The notes under the pieces are model-generated. The model had not been told where the DNA came from. It saw only the letters and a program-made list of their open reading frames with translations, and did not search any database. 64,000 nt of DNA from positions 1 to 64,000 of the forward strand of contig NZ_MRWE01000018.1 of assembly GCF_002093665.1 (NCBI RefSeq), given 5' to 3'. Position 1 is the stretch's first letter, and each line of letters starts with the position of its first letter. The position numbers were made by a program, and so were the translations under genes. The stretch comes from Rouxiella badensis. Lineage in GTDB: Bacteria > Pseudomonadota > Gammaproteobacteria > Enterobacterales > Enterobacteriaceae. Of the stretch, positions 37,802 to 47,813 are shown in pieces.

Positions 37802-38345
37802 GCAGTACTCCGCATAAGAGGTAAAAAAGGGGGGTGATTAATGGGCGCTAATGTACTGGAATCGCCGCCCATACGCCACGAAGTTATTCAGCATATACCT
37901 CTAGATTTTCAGAACAAAGCAGTGAATAACACCAGCATTAAATTGCTGAAAAAACGCTCATTAACGGCAGCGGTCAACGACTAACAATTTTGCTTCAATT
38001 AATCGATTCAATTAACAAACAGAGAGCTGAAAGGAGTCAGCTTTAGATTTTAACTTGATCTGGATCATATTCAGCCTACTCATTAGTCGGTAAGCTTATT
38101 CCACGGCAACAAAAGCGGCTCGTTTTACCAACAGAACAAATGATGGAGTCGCGATAATTTTAACAATTTATGTCCTGCGCCATCAGAATTGATTAGAAAC
38201 CTTTTTAGAAAATAGAAAAACAGACCACGCATTCCTTTGATAAATAGTGAGTTTTAAATGTTCCGGCAGCATTGTTGGGCACGACTATACTTGGAGCCTG
38301 GCCCGGCTATTTTCTAAAAAAGTTTAACATTCTCAGGAGAACACC
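37802..38345. other. Intergenic region between ychE and adhE
   Basis: A 544-base divergent region containing the adhE control region. It has an FNR-like site at 38055-38068 and a strong CAGGAGA ribosome binding site before adhE. In E. coli the adhE leader is also long and is processed by RNase III; I cannot identify the transcription start by eye. Confidence 0.55.
38055..38068 (+). promoter_or_regulatory. FNR-like site upstream of adhE
   Basis: TTGATCTGGATCAT matches TTGAT-N4-ATCAA at nine of ten defined positions, 278 bases before the adhE start. It shares its first 13 bases with the ompW site. Anaerobic induction of adhE makes it plausible. Confidence 0.5.
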
Positions 38346-41045
38346 ATGGCAGTCACAAACGTCGCTGAACTGAACGAGCTTGTTGCTCGTGTAAAAAAAG
38401 CACAACGTGAGTATGCAGAGTTCACACAAGAACAGGTTGATAAAATCTTCCGGGCCGCCGCACTTGCCGCCGCTGACGCACGTATTCCTCTTGCCAAATT
38501 AGCCGTTGAAGAATCTGGTATGGGTATTATCGAAGACAAAGTGATTAAAAACCACTTCGCTTCAGAATATATCTACAACGCTTATAAAGATGAAAAGACC
38601 TGTGGCGTCGTCGCAGAAGACGAAACCTACGGCACCATTACCATTGCTGAACCTATCGGCATTATCTGCGGGATAGTCCCCACCACCAACCCAACTTCTA
38701 CCGCAATTTTCAAAGCCCTTATTAGCCTCAAAACCCGCAACGCAATTATCTTCTCGCCACACCCACGCGCGGCTAAAGCAACCATCAAAGCCGCGAATAT
38801 CGTGCTGCAGGCAGCGATTAAGGCCGGTGCACCCAAAGACATTATCGGCTGGATTGACGCACCAAGTGTGCCGTTGTCCAACGAACTCATGCATCACCCT
38901 GACCTTAACCTGATTCTCGCCACCGGCGGTCCTGGCATGGTTAAAGCCGCCTACAGCTCAGGTAAACCGGCCATCGGCGTCGGTGCCGGTAATACCCCGG
39001 TCGTGGTGGATGAAACTGCTGATATCAAACGCGTTGTCGCATCCATTCTGATGTCCAAAACCTTCGACAATGGCGTAATTTGCGCCTCAGAACAGTCCGT
39101 TATCGTCGTGGATTCCGCCTATGAGGCAGTCAGAGAACGCTTCAAATCACACGGCGGCTATATGCTGGCCGGGAAAGAGCTGAAGGCGGTTCAGGACGTT
39201 ATTCTTAAAAATGGCGGCCTCAATGCCGACATCGTCGGCCAGCCTGCAACCAAGATTGCTGCCATGGCCGGTATCACCGTACCTGCCAATACCAAAGTGC
39301 TAATCGGTGAAGTTTCCAAGGTTGACGAGTCGGAACCTTTCGCACACGAAAAACTTTCACCGACGCTTGCGATGTATCGCGCTAAAAACTTCGAAGATGC
39401 GGTCGATAAAGCCGAGAAACTGGTGACCATGGGCGGCATCGGCCACACCTCTTGTCTCTATACCGACCAGGACAACCAGCCAGAGCGCGTTCGCTACTTC
39501 GGCGACAAGATGAAAACCGCACGAATTCTCATCAATACGCCCGCTTCTCAGGGGGGTATCGGTGACCTCTACAACTTCAAACTTGCGCCTTCACTAACGC
39601 TGGGTTGTGGTTCATGGGGCGGTAACTCCATTTCTGAAAACGTCGGACCAAAACATCTTATCAACAAGAAGACTGTTGCGAAGCGAGCAGAAAATATGCT
39701 GTGGCACAAACTTCCGAAATCCATTTACTTCCGCCGCGGCTCACTGCCTATCGCACTTGAAGAAGTGGCAACAGACGGTGCAAAACGTGCGTTCATCGTC
39801 ACCGACCGTTACCTGTTCAACAACGGTTATGCAGACCAGGTGACCCGTGTTCTGAAAAGCCACGGTATTGAAACCGAAGTGTTCTTTGAAGTAGAGGCCG
39901 ACCCAACGCTGAGTATCGTGCGTAAAGGCGCTGAGCAGATGAATTCCTTTAAACCGGACGTCATTATCGCGCTCGGCGGGGGCTCACCGATGGACGCCGC
40001 GAAAATCATGTGGGTGCTGTACGAACATCCCGAAACGCATTTCGAAGACTTGGCGCTGCGCTTTATGGATATCCGTAAACGTATCTACAAGTTCCCCAAA
40101 ATGGGGGTGAAAGCGAAGATGATTGCTATCACTACCACCTCAGGGACAGGCTCTGAAGTGACGCCTTTCGCGGTCGTTACCGACGATGCGACCGGGCAGA
40201 AATATCCGCTGGCTGACTATGCACTGACTCCGGACATGGCGATTGTCGACGCCAATCTGGTGATGAACATGCCGAAATCGCTCTGTGCCTTCGGCGGTCT
40301 TGATGCGGTAACGCACGCTCTCGAAGCCTACGTTTCCGTTCTTGCCAACGAGTTTTCCGATGGACAGGCTTTGCAAGCGCTCAAACTGCTGAAAGAGTTC
40401 CTGCCAGCTAGCTATAAAGAAGGCGCGAAGAATCCGGTTGCCCGTGAACGCGTGCACAACGCCGCAACCATCGCCGGTATCGCGTTTGCCAACGCCTTCC
40501 TCGGGGTTTGTCACTCAATGGCGCATAAACTCGGCTCCGAGTTCCACATTCCACACGGCCTTGCCAACGCGATGCTTATTTCGAACGTGATTCGCTACAA
40601 CGCGAATGACAACCCGACCAAGCAAACCGCCTTTAGCCAGTACGATCGTCCACAGGCGCGCCGTCGCTACGCCGAGATTGCCGACCATTTAGGCCTCAGC
40701 GCTGCGGGTGACCGTACCGCGCAGAAGATTGAGAAACTGCTGGCCTGGTTAGACGAAATCAAGGCTGAATTGGGGATACCTACCTCCATTCGTGAAGCAG
40801 GCGTACAGGAAGCCGACTTCCTGTCTAAAGTCGATAAACTGTCAGAAGACGCGTTCGACGACCAGTGTACCGGCGCTAATCCGCGTTATCCGCTGATTTC
40901 AGAACTTAAACAAATTCTGATTGATACCTACTACGGCAATAAATTCAGTGAAGAATTGCCGCTGAGTGTGGTAACCAAACAGGAACCCGTGACTATCGTG
41001 GCAGACGCAGCGAAGGCTCCAGGAATTAAAAAAGCCAAAAAGTAA
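38346..41045 (+). CDS. adhE: Bifunctional acetaldehyde-CoA / alcohol dehydrogenase AdhE
   Basis: Reduces acetyl-CoA to acetaldehyde and then ethanol, regenerating NAD+ in fermentation; it assembles into long spirosome filaments. Length is 899 residues. The N-terminal aldehyde dehydrogenase domain has catalytic Cys246 in NGVICASEQS. A linker near residue 450 joins it to the iron-dependent alcohol dehydrogenase domain, with the NAD motif GGGSPMDAAK and the iron ligands in AVTHALEAYVS and CHSMAHKLGSEFHIPHG. The C-terminus is a few residues longer than in E. coli. It is monocistronic with a strong terminator. Confidence 0.98.
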   Translation: MAVTNVAELNELVARVKKAQREYAEFTQEQVDKIFRAAALAAADARIPLAKLAVEESGMGIIEDKVIKNHFASEYIYNAYKDEKTCGVVAEDETYGTITIAEPIGIICGIVPTTNPTSTAIFKALISLKTRNAIIFSPHPRAAKATIKAANIVLQAAIKAGAPKDIIGWIDAPSVPLSNELMHHPDLNLILATGGPGMVKAAYSSGKPAIGVGAGNTPVVVDETADIKRVVASILMSKTFDNGVICASEQSVIVVDSAYEAVRERFKSHGGYMLAGKELKAVQDVILKNGGLNADIVGQPATKIAAMAGITVPANTKVLIGEVSKVDESEPFAHEKLSPTLAMYRAKNFEDAVDKAEKLVTMGGIGHTSCLYTDQDNQPERVRYFGDKMKTARILINTPASQGGIGDLYNFKLAPSLTLGCGSWGGNSISENVGPKHLINKKTVAKRAENMLWHKLPKSIYFRRGSLPIALEEVATDGAKRAFIVTDRYLFNNGYADQVTRVLKSHGIETEVFFEVEADPTLSIVRKGAEQMNSFKPDVIIALGGGSPMDAAKIMWVLYEHPETHFEDLALRFMDIRKRIYKFPKMGVKAKMIAITTTSGTGSEVTPFAVVTDDATGQKYPLADYALTPDMAIVDANLVMNMPKSLCAFGGLDAVTHALEAYVSVLANEFSDGQALQALKLLKEFLPASYKEGAKNPVARERVHNAATIAGIAFANAFLGVCHSMAHKLGSEFHIPHGLANAMLISNVIRYNANDNPTKQTAFSQYDRPQARRRYAEIADHLGLSAAGDRTAQKIEKLLAWLDEIKAELGIPTSIREAGVQEADFLSKVDKLSEDAFDDQCTGANPRYPLISELKQILIDTYYGNKFSEELPLSVVTKQEPVTIVADAAKAPGIKKAKK

Positions 41046-41065
41046 TCGTCAGTCACACGCGTTAA

Positions 41066-41099
41066 AAAAGAAACCCGCCATATGGCGGGTTTCTTTTTA
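41066..41099 (+). terminator. adhE terminator
   Basis: AAGAAACCCGCC and GGCGGGTTTCTT form a long stem around ATAT, ending in a run of T. It lies about 20 bases after adhE and could also stop tdk transcripts from the other side. Confidence 0.82.
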
Positions 41100-41224
41100 T
41101 GCCTTAAGAATGTGCTGAAACATTAAGTGTATTAATGGTTTTTGCTTATTATCACCAATACAAATAATAGAATCGTAAGACTAATGTAAACGAAAGGTTA
41201 TCATTGCGACCCTTTCAGGCTTTT

Positions 41225-41803
41225 TCATTCAGCCATGGCTTCTTTATAATGCTTGCGGCAAACGGAGACATACTGCTCATTCCCCCCAATAACGACCTGA
41301 GCGCCATCGTGAAGGGCTTTTCCATTCTCGTCGAGCCTGAGGGTTTGATTCGCCTTACGACCGCAGTGGCATATGGTTTTAAGCTCGACCAGTTTATCGG
41401 CCCATGCCAGCAAATACTGACTGCCGCTAAATAACTCGCCGCGAAAGTCTGTACGCAGGCCATAGCACAGCACGGGGATATCGAGCCTGTCGACAACCTC
41501 GGTTAATTGTTCCACCTGCCCGCGCGTCAGGAACTGGCTTTCGTCTATTAACACGCAGTGCAAGGTTTGCGCCTCATGAGCTTCGCCAATAAGCGCCAGC
41601 AAATCGGTATCTTGATTATAAAGTTCAGCGGGTGAAGATAATCCTATACGCGAGCTGACCTTCCCTTCCCCGAAACGGTTATCTATTGCCGCAGTCAGCA
41701 CTAACGTGCGCATGCCGCGTTCCTGATAGTTATAGGAAGATTGTAACAAAGATGTAGATTTTCCTGCATTCATCGCAGAATAATAAAAATAAAGTTGAGC
41801 CAT
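41225..41803 (-). CDS. tdk: Thymidine kinase
   Basis: Phosphorylates thymidine and deoxyuridine to monophosphates for salvage. The 192-residue protein belongs to the tetrameric type II family. The P-loop is SAMNAGKST near residues 9-17, the catalytic acidic motif is [10 protein letters not shown], the lasso region is [18 protein letters not shown], and zinc ligands are present in CHCGRKA and the later Cys near VCRKHY. It is shorter than E. coli Tdk (205) at the C-terminus. It is divergent from hns, as in E. coli. Confidence 0.96.
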   Translation of the reverse strand: MAQLYFYYSAMNAGKSTSLLQSSYNYQERGMRTLVLTAAIDNRFGEGKVSSRIGLSSPAELYNQDTDLLALIGEAHEAQTLHCVLIDESQFLTRGQVEQLTEVVDRLDIPVLCYGLRTDFRGELFSGSQYLLAWADKLVELKTICHCGRKANQTLRLDENGKALHDGAQVVIGGNEQYVSVCRKHYKEAMAE

Positions 41804-42442
41804 GAGCCCTTAACTCCAACAGTATAATGAATTCCGAAACGCCTCTTGCTTTCAATTGTAACACACCGCCAGAAGCTATAGGCATTGACTATGCCTGCCT
41901 GTAACCGGTCCCATAGACAATAAAGCAGCAGGTTGATTACAGAGTTTTACAATCAGATATTGTGATTACTCTTCTTCCTAATTAGTTAACCTAACAGGGA
42001 GATTCCCGATAAGATCTCTGGAAAGTGCCCGTATAAATCAATTATTAAGCAATACTCTATTCCAGTAAGGTTATAAATTCGGACCCTTCCTTAGCGGGTT
42101 AATCGATCGCTGGAGGGCACATATAGCTAAAATGCTTGAGGGATTTCTCAAGGCTAATGTTGTCAGTTATACGTAAGGTCTATTGATATTTGTAACCTGT
42201 CCGCCAAGGTTATAAAAGAGACGATTAAAAGCTGTGGCTTACCGCACAAAAGGACAATCAATTTGCCTTATAGTGCTAACTTTAATACAGAGTTAATCGG
42301 GTTTATATTTCTCACAGTGAAAAACAATATTGCTTATAAATGGTAAATTCCCGTCAACATAACAAATTGGCTATTGCAGAATACAGAAGAGCATTCTATT
42401 ATTACCGAAACGCCCCCCACTAATTAAATTGAGACTTGTATA
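41804..42442. other. Intergenic region between tdk and hns
   Basis: A 639-base AT-rich divergent region that should contain the hns promoter and its own H-NS autoregulatory sites. A perfect CTTGAG-GGATTT-CTCAAG inverted repeat lies at 42135-42152. I see no open frame worth calling. Confidence 0.5.
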
Positions 42443-42850
42443 ATGAGCGAAGCATTAAAAATTCTGAACAACATCCGTACTCTGCGTGCACAGGCTCGCG
42501 AATGTACCCTGGAAACTCTCGAAGAAATGCTAGAGAAATTAGAAGTTGTTGTTAATGAGCGCCGTGAAGAAGATTCTGCAGCCGCTGCGGAAATTGAAGA
42601 GCGTACTCGTAAACTGCAGCAATATCGCGAAATGCTGATCGCTGACGGCATCGATCCAAATGAATTGCTGTCTACTATGGCGGCAACTAAAGCAACCGGC
42701 AAAACTAAGCGTGCTGCCCGTCCTGCTAAATACAAATACGTTGACGAGAACGGCGAAAGCAAAACCTGGACTGGCCAGGGTCGTACTCCAGCGGTAATCA
42801 AGAAAGCTATCGAAGAAGAAGGCAAACAGCTGGACGATTTCCTGCTGTAA
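42443..42850 (+). CDS. hns: Nucleoid-associated protein H-NS
   Basis: Global silencer of AT-rich and horizontally acquired DNA. The 135-residue protein has the N-terminal oligomerisation helices ([20 protein letters not shown], ending near residue 65), an Ala/Lys/Thr linker ([16 protein letters not shown]), and the C-terminal DNA-binding domain [20 protein letters not shown] with the QGR minor-groove motif. Codon use is strongly biased towards preferred codons, as expected for an abundant protein. It is monocistronic and followed by a terminator. Confidence 0.98.
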   Translation: MSEALKILNNIRTLRAQARECTLETLEEMLEKLEVVVNERREEDSAAAAEIEERTRKLQQYREMLIADGIDPNELLSTMAATKATGKTKRAARPAKYKYVDENGESKTWTGQGRTPAVIKKAIEEEGKQLDDFLL

Positions 42851-42891
42851 GTTTTTTTGGCTGTACCCCAGTCTCAAGATAATGTTTTCAC

Positions 42892-42926
42892 AAAACCACC
42901 GTTAACGCGGTGGTTTTTTATTTTTT
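42892..42926 (+). terminator. hns terminator
   Basis: AAAACCACCG and CGGTGGTTTT form a 10-bp stem followed by TTATTTTTT, about 45 bases after the hns stop. Confidence 0.82.
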
Positions 42927-42983
42927 AAGTCAGACGCTGGGCAATAATCCATCAGAGCGCCTTCAGGCTCTCTGAAGTGGACA

Positions 42984-43007
42984 TAAAAAAGGCTGCCATG
43001 GCAGCCT
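42984..43007 (-). terminator. Terminator of the ugd-epimerase operon
   Basis: The palindrome GGCTGCCATGGCAGCC (42991-43006) is followed on the minus strand by T6. It lies 31 bases beyond the epimerase stop codon. Confidence 0.75.
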
Positions 43008-43037
43008 GTTGTTATTCGCGCAGCTTCTGCTTTGTGA

Positions 43038-44045
43038 TTAGCAGTGATAATAATCTTTATACCAGCTGACAAAGTTCTTCACCCCTTCGTATACCGAAGT
43101 TTGCGGTTTGAAACCTGTAGCGTTATATAACGGCGTACTGTCAGAGCTGGTTTCATGCACGTCACCCGGCTGCATTGGCATCATGTTCTTCTTCGCTTCA
43201 ACGCCCAGCGCGCTCTCGAGTGCCTCTATATAGGTCATCAGCTTAATCGGGTTGCTATTGCCAATATTATAGAGGATGTAAGGTGCAGAGCTCTTGGAGC
43301 CGTCACCCGTCTCGACCGTCCAGTCAGGCTGTGGCTGAGGAATAATATCCTGCAGGCGCATGATGGATTCTGTTACATCATCGATATAGGTAAAGTCGCG
43401 GCGCATTTCGCCGTGGTTATAAACATCGATGCTCTGGTCCGCAATAATAGCTTTGGTAAACTTGAACAACGCCATATCTGGACGCCCCCAAGGACCGTAC
43501 ACCGTGAAGAAGCGCATTCCGGTTGTCGGCAAACCATACAGGTGCGAATAAGTATGCGCCATCAACTCATTGGCCTTTTTCGTGGCCGCATAAAGCGAGA
43601 TAGGATGGTCTACGTTATCTTCTGTATCAAACGGCTGCTTGCGGTTCATTCCATAAACAGAGCTTGAAGACGCATAAAGCAGATGTTTAACTTTATTATG
43701 GCGGCAGCCTTCAAGTACGTTGGCAAAACCCACGACATTAGCATCAACGTACGCCAGTGGATTTTCGATCGAATAGCGAACCCCCGCCTGCGCTGCTAAA
43801 TGAATTACGCGGTCAAACTTATTCACGGCAAAAAGCTCGGCCATCCCTGCACGATCGGCAAGATCCAACTTGGCGAACTTGAAAGCGGGTTTGGCTTCAA
43901 GCTGGGCCAGACGCGCCAATTTCAAACTGACGTCATAGTAATCATTTAGATTATCAAGACCGGTTACCTGATGCCCTTCTTCCAACAACCGCAGGGTAAC
44001 AAAATAACCGATGAAACCTGCTGCACCTGTTACTAAATAATTCAT
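43038..44045 (-). CDS. NAD-dependent UDP-glucuronate 4-epimerase family protein
   Basis: An extended SDR epimerase of 335 residues. The Rossmann motif TGAAGFIG is at residues 6-13, the serine motif is YASSSSVYG, and the catalytic pair is in ISLYAATKKANE. The pattern around RFFTVYGPWGRPDMALFKFT is typical of enzymes interconverting UDP-glucuronate and UDP-galacturonate. It lies nine bases after ugd, which makes its substrate, so both are one operon supplying uronic acid sugars for capsule, O-antigen or LPS core. No polysaccharide genes are visible beside them. UDP-glucose 4-epimerase is less likely. Confidence 0.88.
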   Translation of the reverse strand: MNYLVTGAAGFIGYFVTLRLLEEGHQVTGLDNLNDYYDVSLKLARLAQLEAKPAFKFAKLDLADRAGMAELFAVNKFDRVIHLAAQAGVRYSIENPLAYVDANVVGFANVLEGCRHNKVKHLLYASSSSVYGMNRKQPFDTEDNVDHPISLYAATKKANELMAHTYSHLYGLPTTGMRFFTVYGPWGRPDMALFKFTKAIIADQSIDVYNHGEMRRDFTYIDDVTESIMRLQDIIPQPQPDWTVETGDGSKSSAPYILYNIGNSNPIKLMTYIEALESALGVEAKKNMMPMQPGDVHETSSDSTPLYNATGFKPQTSVYEGVKNFVSWYKDYYHC

Positions 44046-44054
44046 GCCTTCTCC

Positions 44055-45398
44055 TTACAATACCGGATTCACTGATGCACCGCGGCCAATCCCATAATAG
44101 GTAAAACCACGTTTTTCGAGTCGATCCGGATCAAACAAATTACGGCCATCAAAAATAACCGGGCTCTTTAAAGAGCTTTTCATCAAATCAAAATCGGGGG
44201 CGCGGAAATTCTGCCACTCTGTACAAATAACCAACGCATCGGCACCTTGTAATGCCGCTTCTTTGGTTCCCATCAGTTCTAAATCGCTGCGGTGACCATA
44301 AATACGTTGAGTTTCATTCATTGCCTCAGGATCGTAGGCTTTAATTTTTGCGCCCGCCGCCCAAAGTTGTTCCATTAGCACTCGGCTCGATGCTTCACGC
44401 ATATCGTCGGTGTTCGGCTTAAATGACAGCCCCCAAAGTGCAAAGGTTTTTCCTGCTAGATTTTTACCGAAATGACGTTCAACAAACGTCGGCAGTTTAT
44501 ATTTCTGCTGAGCATTAACCTGTTCCACTGCCTGAAGCAGTTTTGGCTGATAGCCAATTTGTTCTGAGGTGCGGATCAATGCCTGCACATCTTTCGGGAA
44601 ACAGGAGCCGCCATATCCACAGCCTGGATAAATAAAGTGATAGCCGATACGTGAATCGGAACCAATCCCCTGTCGGACTTTCTCGATATCTGCCCCCAAT
44701 AACTCGGCAAGATTCGACATTTCATTCATGAAGCTGATTTTGGTGGCCAACATGCAGTTAGCCGCATATTTCGTCAACTCTGCGCTGCGAATGTCCATCA
44801 CGATCATTCTGTCGTGATTGCGGTTAAAAGGCTCATACAGCTCGCGAATCGGCTCGATAGCGTCTGGATTATCAGTACCAATTACGATGCGCTCAGGTCG
44901 CATGCAGTCAGCCACCGCAGCCCCCTCTTTCAGAAACTCAGGATTCGAAATAACGTCAAATGAGAGCTTAATACCGCGCTGTTGAAGAGTCTGTCCCATA
45001 ACCTGACGCACTTTGTCCGCCGTTCCAACCGGCACGGTAGACTTGTCGATAACAATCTTTGGCGAGGTCATATACTGGGCAATGGTGCGCGCCACGGCGG
45101 TTACGTATTTCAGGTCAGCCGATCCATCTTCTTCAGGCGGGGTGCCGACGGCAATAAACTGCACCTGAGCATGCGCAACCCCTTCTTCAGCATCAATGCT
45201 GAATTTGAGGCGGCCTGATTCGTAGTTTTGCTTAACCAATGGAGTCAAACCCGGTTCGAAAATCGGTATTTGTCCGTTCTTCAAGTTCTCAACCTTTTTG
45301 GCATCCACGTCAATGCACAGCACTTCGTGCCCAACTTCTGCCAACACCGCCGCCTGAACCAAGCCAACATAACCTATTCCAAATACGGTGACTTTCAT
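44055..45398 (-). CDS. ugd: UDP-glucose 6-dehydrogenase
   Basis: Oxidises UDP-glucose twice to UDP-glucuronate, precursor of uronate polymers and of aminoarabinose for lipid A. From the ATG at 45398 it has 447 residues. The NAD-binding start is [19 protein letters not shown], and the catalytic cysteine is Cys266 in [10 protein letters not shown]. The C-terminal domain has [24 protein letters not shown] precedes the chosen start; an open frame begins 30 bases earlier. It heads a two-gene operon with the epimerase. This is the bacterial type also found with sugar-epimerase partners, longer than the 388-residue E. coli Ugd. Confidence 0.95.
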   Translation of the reverse strand: MKVTVFGIGYVGLVQAAVLAEVGHEVLCIDVDAKKVENLKNGQIPIFEPGLTPLVKQNYESGRLKFSIDAEEGVAHAQVQFIAVGTPPEEDGSADLKYVTAVARTIAQYMTSPKIVIDKSTVPVGTADKVRQVMGQTLQQRGIKLSFDVISNPEFLKEGAAVADCMRPERIVIGTDNPDAIEPIRELYEPFNRNHDRMIVMDIRSAELTKYAANCMLATKISFMNEMSNLAELLGADIEKVRQGIGSDSRIGYHFIYPGCGYGGSCFPKDVQALIRTSEQIGYQPKLLQAVEQVNAQQKYKLPTFVERHFGKNLAGKTFALWGLSFKPNTDDMREASSRVLMEQLWAAGAKIKAYDPEAMNETQRIYGHRSDLELMGTKEAALQGADALVICTEWQNFRAPDFDLMKSSLKSPVIFDGRNLFDPDRLEKRGFTYYGIGRGASVNPVL

Positions 45399-45529
45399 GA
45401 GCAACTCCCCAATATTGAAAACTCGCAAGACGATTAAGTAATACGCAAGCGCGGGCTTTTTCCGGATCCTTTGGAATCGCTGCGACGAATATTGGGCGGC
45501 AGTATAACAGTTTCAAAGGGCTTCGCGAC

Positions 45530-45547
45530 GTCCAACGTGCGTTGGAC
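45530..45547. repeat. Perfect 7-bp inverted repeat upstream of ugd
   Basis: GTCCAAC and GTTGGAC flank GTGC at 45530-45547. The site lies 132 bases before ugd and 108 bases past rssB. It has no U tract on either strand, so it is more likely an operator or RNA hairpin than a terminator. The rest of the 256-base gap contains nothing resembling galU. Confidence 0.4.
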
Positions 45548-45654
45548 AAGGAACAAGACCCAAGATTACTCTTGGAAAATAATCCATAAAATCTGAGGGA
45601 TAAAGCGGGTTAAGCGGAGTTCTACCCGTTAAAAATCGGCGCTTCGATGAGGGT

Positions 45655-46668
45655 TTATTCAGCAGAAAGCATTAATCTGAGGCGACCACCGGCCCCCCAA
45701 ACCTGACATTGCCATGCTTCACAACGCTGACTTACCTGATTGGAGTAAGACGAACCGAGGGTGCCGAGGGGCACTCCGTTACTCAGCTGAATCTGATTTG
45801 TGCCGGTATTTATGTTGGCATGTAATCCTGCAGAAACCAGAATTAGATTTTTTTGTTCTGCGTTGTAATAACCCATCAACATCGGGAATTGCCCCTCTAA
45901 ATGGGCCTGCTTAAACAAATGATTAACCTGTTTCAGCAGCGCAGACATTTGTGGCAGTCGCTGATTTTGATTACTGAGGTGCTCGCGCAGCAGTCCATTG
46001 AAGATCGCGCGCAATAATAAAGCGGCCAATACGCCGTTTTCACTGGCACGGGTCACATCGAGGCAATAAAAGCCCAGATCTTTCGCAGAAAGAGCCGCAA
46101 TGTCCAGCACCAGACCGGCGTTTTGCGCCATAGTCAGTTGGCGGTAGTTAATGCGGCAGTGAGCGAGGGTTTGCTGAACAGGTGGTTGCAACTCTTGCAA
46201 CAGTCTCGCAGCCTCATGCGGGTTGCGGCACAGCGCTTCCCAGTCTTGCATCAAATCGCTTTTTTCTAGCGCCTGAGAGGAAAACAGTTTGGGATAAAGG
46301 CTGGTTAATAGCGCCTCACGAAGGCGATTGAGGTCGTTAACAGGTTTGAGCAGCACGTCTTCTACGCCCAAACGGAGCATAGTCGCGACGTCGGTCATTT
46401 TATCCGTGGCGGAGATAACCAGAACGGGGATCTTGCTCCCCTGCAGGCGGAGGCTTTCAACAAACTCGATGCCGCCCATTTCAGGCATTGCCAAATCACA
46501 GAGGATTAAATCAGGGGGAAACTCCTCAACCAGAGACAAGGCTTCAAGCCCGTTTGCCGCTTCGGTAAAGGTTGCCCCCAACGAACTCACATAGCCTGCC
46601 AGTACCGATCTGAAAACGGCTTCGTCTTCGACGATCAGGATGTGCTTGCTTGTAAGTGGCTTGTCCAT
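45655..46668 (-). CDS. rssB: RpoS adaptor and response regulator RssB
   Basis: Delivers the stationary-phase sigma factor RpoS to ClpXP for degradation. The 337-residue protein has an N-terminal receiver domain with the phosphoacceptor Asp58 in LILCDLAMPEMGG and the conserved Lys in EDVLLKPVND. The C-terminal domain is a degenerate PP2C-like phosphatase, as in E. coli. It follows rssA on the same strand with a 97-base gap, so the pair may form an operon. Confidence 0.95.
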   Translation of the reverse strand: MDKPLTSKHILIVEDEAVFRSVLAGYVSSLGATFTEAANGLEALSLVEEFPPDLILCDLAMPEMGGIEFVESLRLQGSKIPVLVISATDKMTDVATMLRLGVEDVLLKPVNDLNRLREALLTSLYPKLFSSQALEKSDLMQDWEALCRNPHEAARLLQELQPPVQQTLAHCRINYRQLTMAQNAGLVLDIAALSAKDLGFYCLDVTRASENGVLAALLLRAIFNGLLREHLSNQNQRLPQMSALLKQVNHLFKQAHLEGQFPMLMGYYNAEQKNLILVSAGLHANINTGTNQIQLSNGVPLGTLGSSYSNQVSQRCEAWQCQVWGAGGRLRLMLSAE

Positions 46669-46765
46669 CAGGGTCTCCCAGAAATTCTTCCCCCTAATAG
46701 TGGCCTATAAAGCGTAATTTTGCCCGTCAGAATTATCAGATAACGCTGGAATGTTGCTAAACCGT

Positions 46766-47677
46766 TCAGAAATGATTGTTTTTAACCAATGGCAGCAGCT
46801 GGTCCATCTGCTTCTCAACCGCCAGTCGCCCCGCCTCAATAGCCTCTTCAGCACGGTGGAAATCAAGGGTAGAAATTTGTGGGCAAAACGGCTGAAGGAC
46901 CACGTCCGGCGGATCACCCGCCATACGATAGCGCTTAAGACGATTTTCGAGCACCTGAATAGACGTCGACATGATTTCCATCGCGGTTGGGGTTTGGCTG
47001 TTCTGTCTGACCACTGGCCGGGCAAGCTTCTGACGAATTTTGTCGCGCCAGTTGAGCTCTTTGACGTCGTCAATGTTGTCGGGATTTGCCTGTACCGACA
47101 GCAGATCTTGCTGCATTAAATGTGCCTCATGCTGTAGATCAACGGCGATAACGATATCCGCCCCCATCGCGCGGGTCAGCGAAACCGGCACCGGATTGAC
47201 CACCGCACCATCAACCAGCCAGTAGCCGTTAAACCACACCGGTGCCAGCAGGCCCGGCATACTGCAGGACGCACGCACTGCCTGATGCAGATCGCCTTTA
47301 GTGAGCCAAAGCTCTCTCCCCGTACTGAGGTTGGTGGCCACCGCACCAAATTTTCGATTACATTGCTCAAAGTCTTCGATGCGCAGCAGCTGAGAGACGG
47401 CGTTAAAAATCCTCTCGCCGCGCAGCAGACCGCCGCGTCGCCATGAGAAGTCCATCAGCCTTAATACGTCCCAATAGCTAAACGACCTTACCCAGCCTTC
47501 CATCGCCGGGAGACGCCCACTGACGTAGGCCGCACCGACCAATGATCCCACCGAGCATCCCGCCACGATATCGACTTCAATTCCCATCTCATGCAGCGCA
47601 TTGATCACACCAATATGAGCCCAACCTTTTGCTGCCCCTGAGCCCAGAGCCAGACCAATTTTCAGCTGTCGTGCCAT
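46766..47677 (-). CDS. rssA: Patatin-like phospholipase family protein RssA
   Basis: A 303-residue patatin-fold protein. It has the oxyanion loop GSGAAKGWAHIG, the nucleophile elbow GCSVGS with Ser42, and the catalytic Asp in LVDGAVVNPVP. E. coli RssA is named for its position beside rssB; its lipase activity and role are not established. I chose the ATG at 47677, preceded by AGGAAAA, which matches the family start MARQLKIGLALGSG. The open frame extends 19 codons further upstream. Confidence 0.93.
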   Translation of the reverse strand: MARQLKIGLALGSGAAKGWAHIGVINALHEMGIEVDIVAGCSVGSLVGAAYVSGRLPAMEGWVRSFSYWDVLRLMDFSWRRGGLLRGERIFNAVSQLLRIEDFEQCNRKFGAVATNLSTGRELWLTKGDLHQAVRASCSMPGLLAPVWFNGYWLVDGAVVNPVPVSLTRAMGADIVIAVDLQHEAHLMQQDLLSVQANPDNIDDVKELNWRDKIRQKLARPVVRQNSQTPTAMEIMSTSIQVLENRLKRYRMAGDPPDVVLQPFCPQISTLDFHRAEEAIEAGRLAVEKQMDQLLPLVKNNHF

Positions 47678-47813
47678 TATTTTTCCTATCTCTGCCTGAT
47701 GACGGAGTATTTGCCGCCGCTTGTGCGTTGTCACTCGGTGACAATGTTAGGTAACATAACGCCCTTTAGCATTCAATAGCACGCACTGCGCGCTGCCAGT
47801 TACCGGAGTTAAT

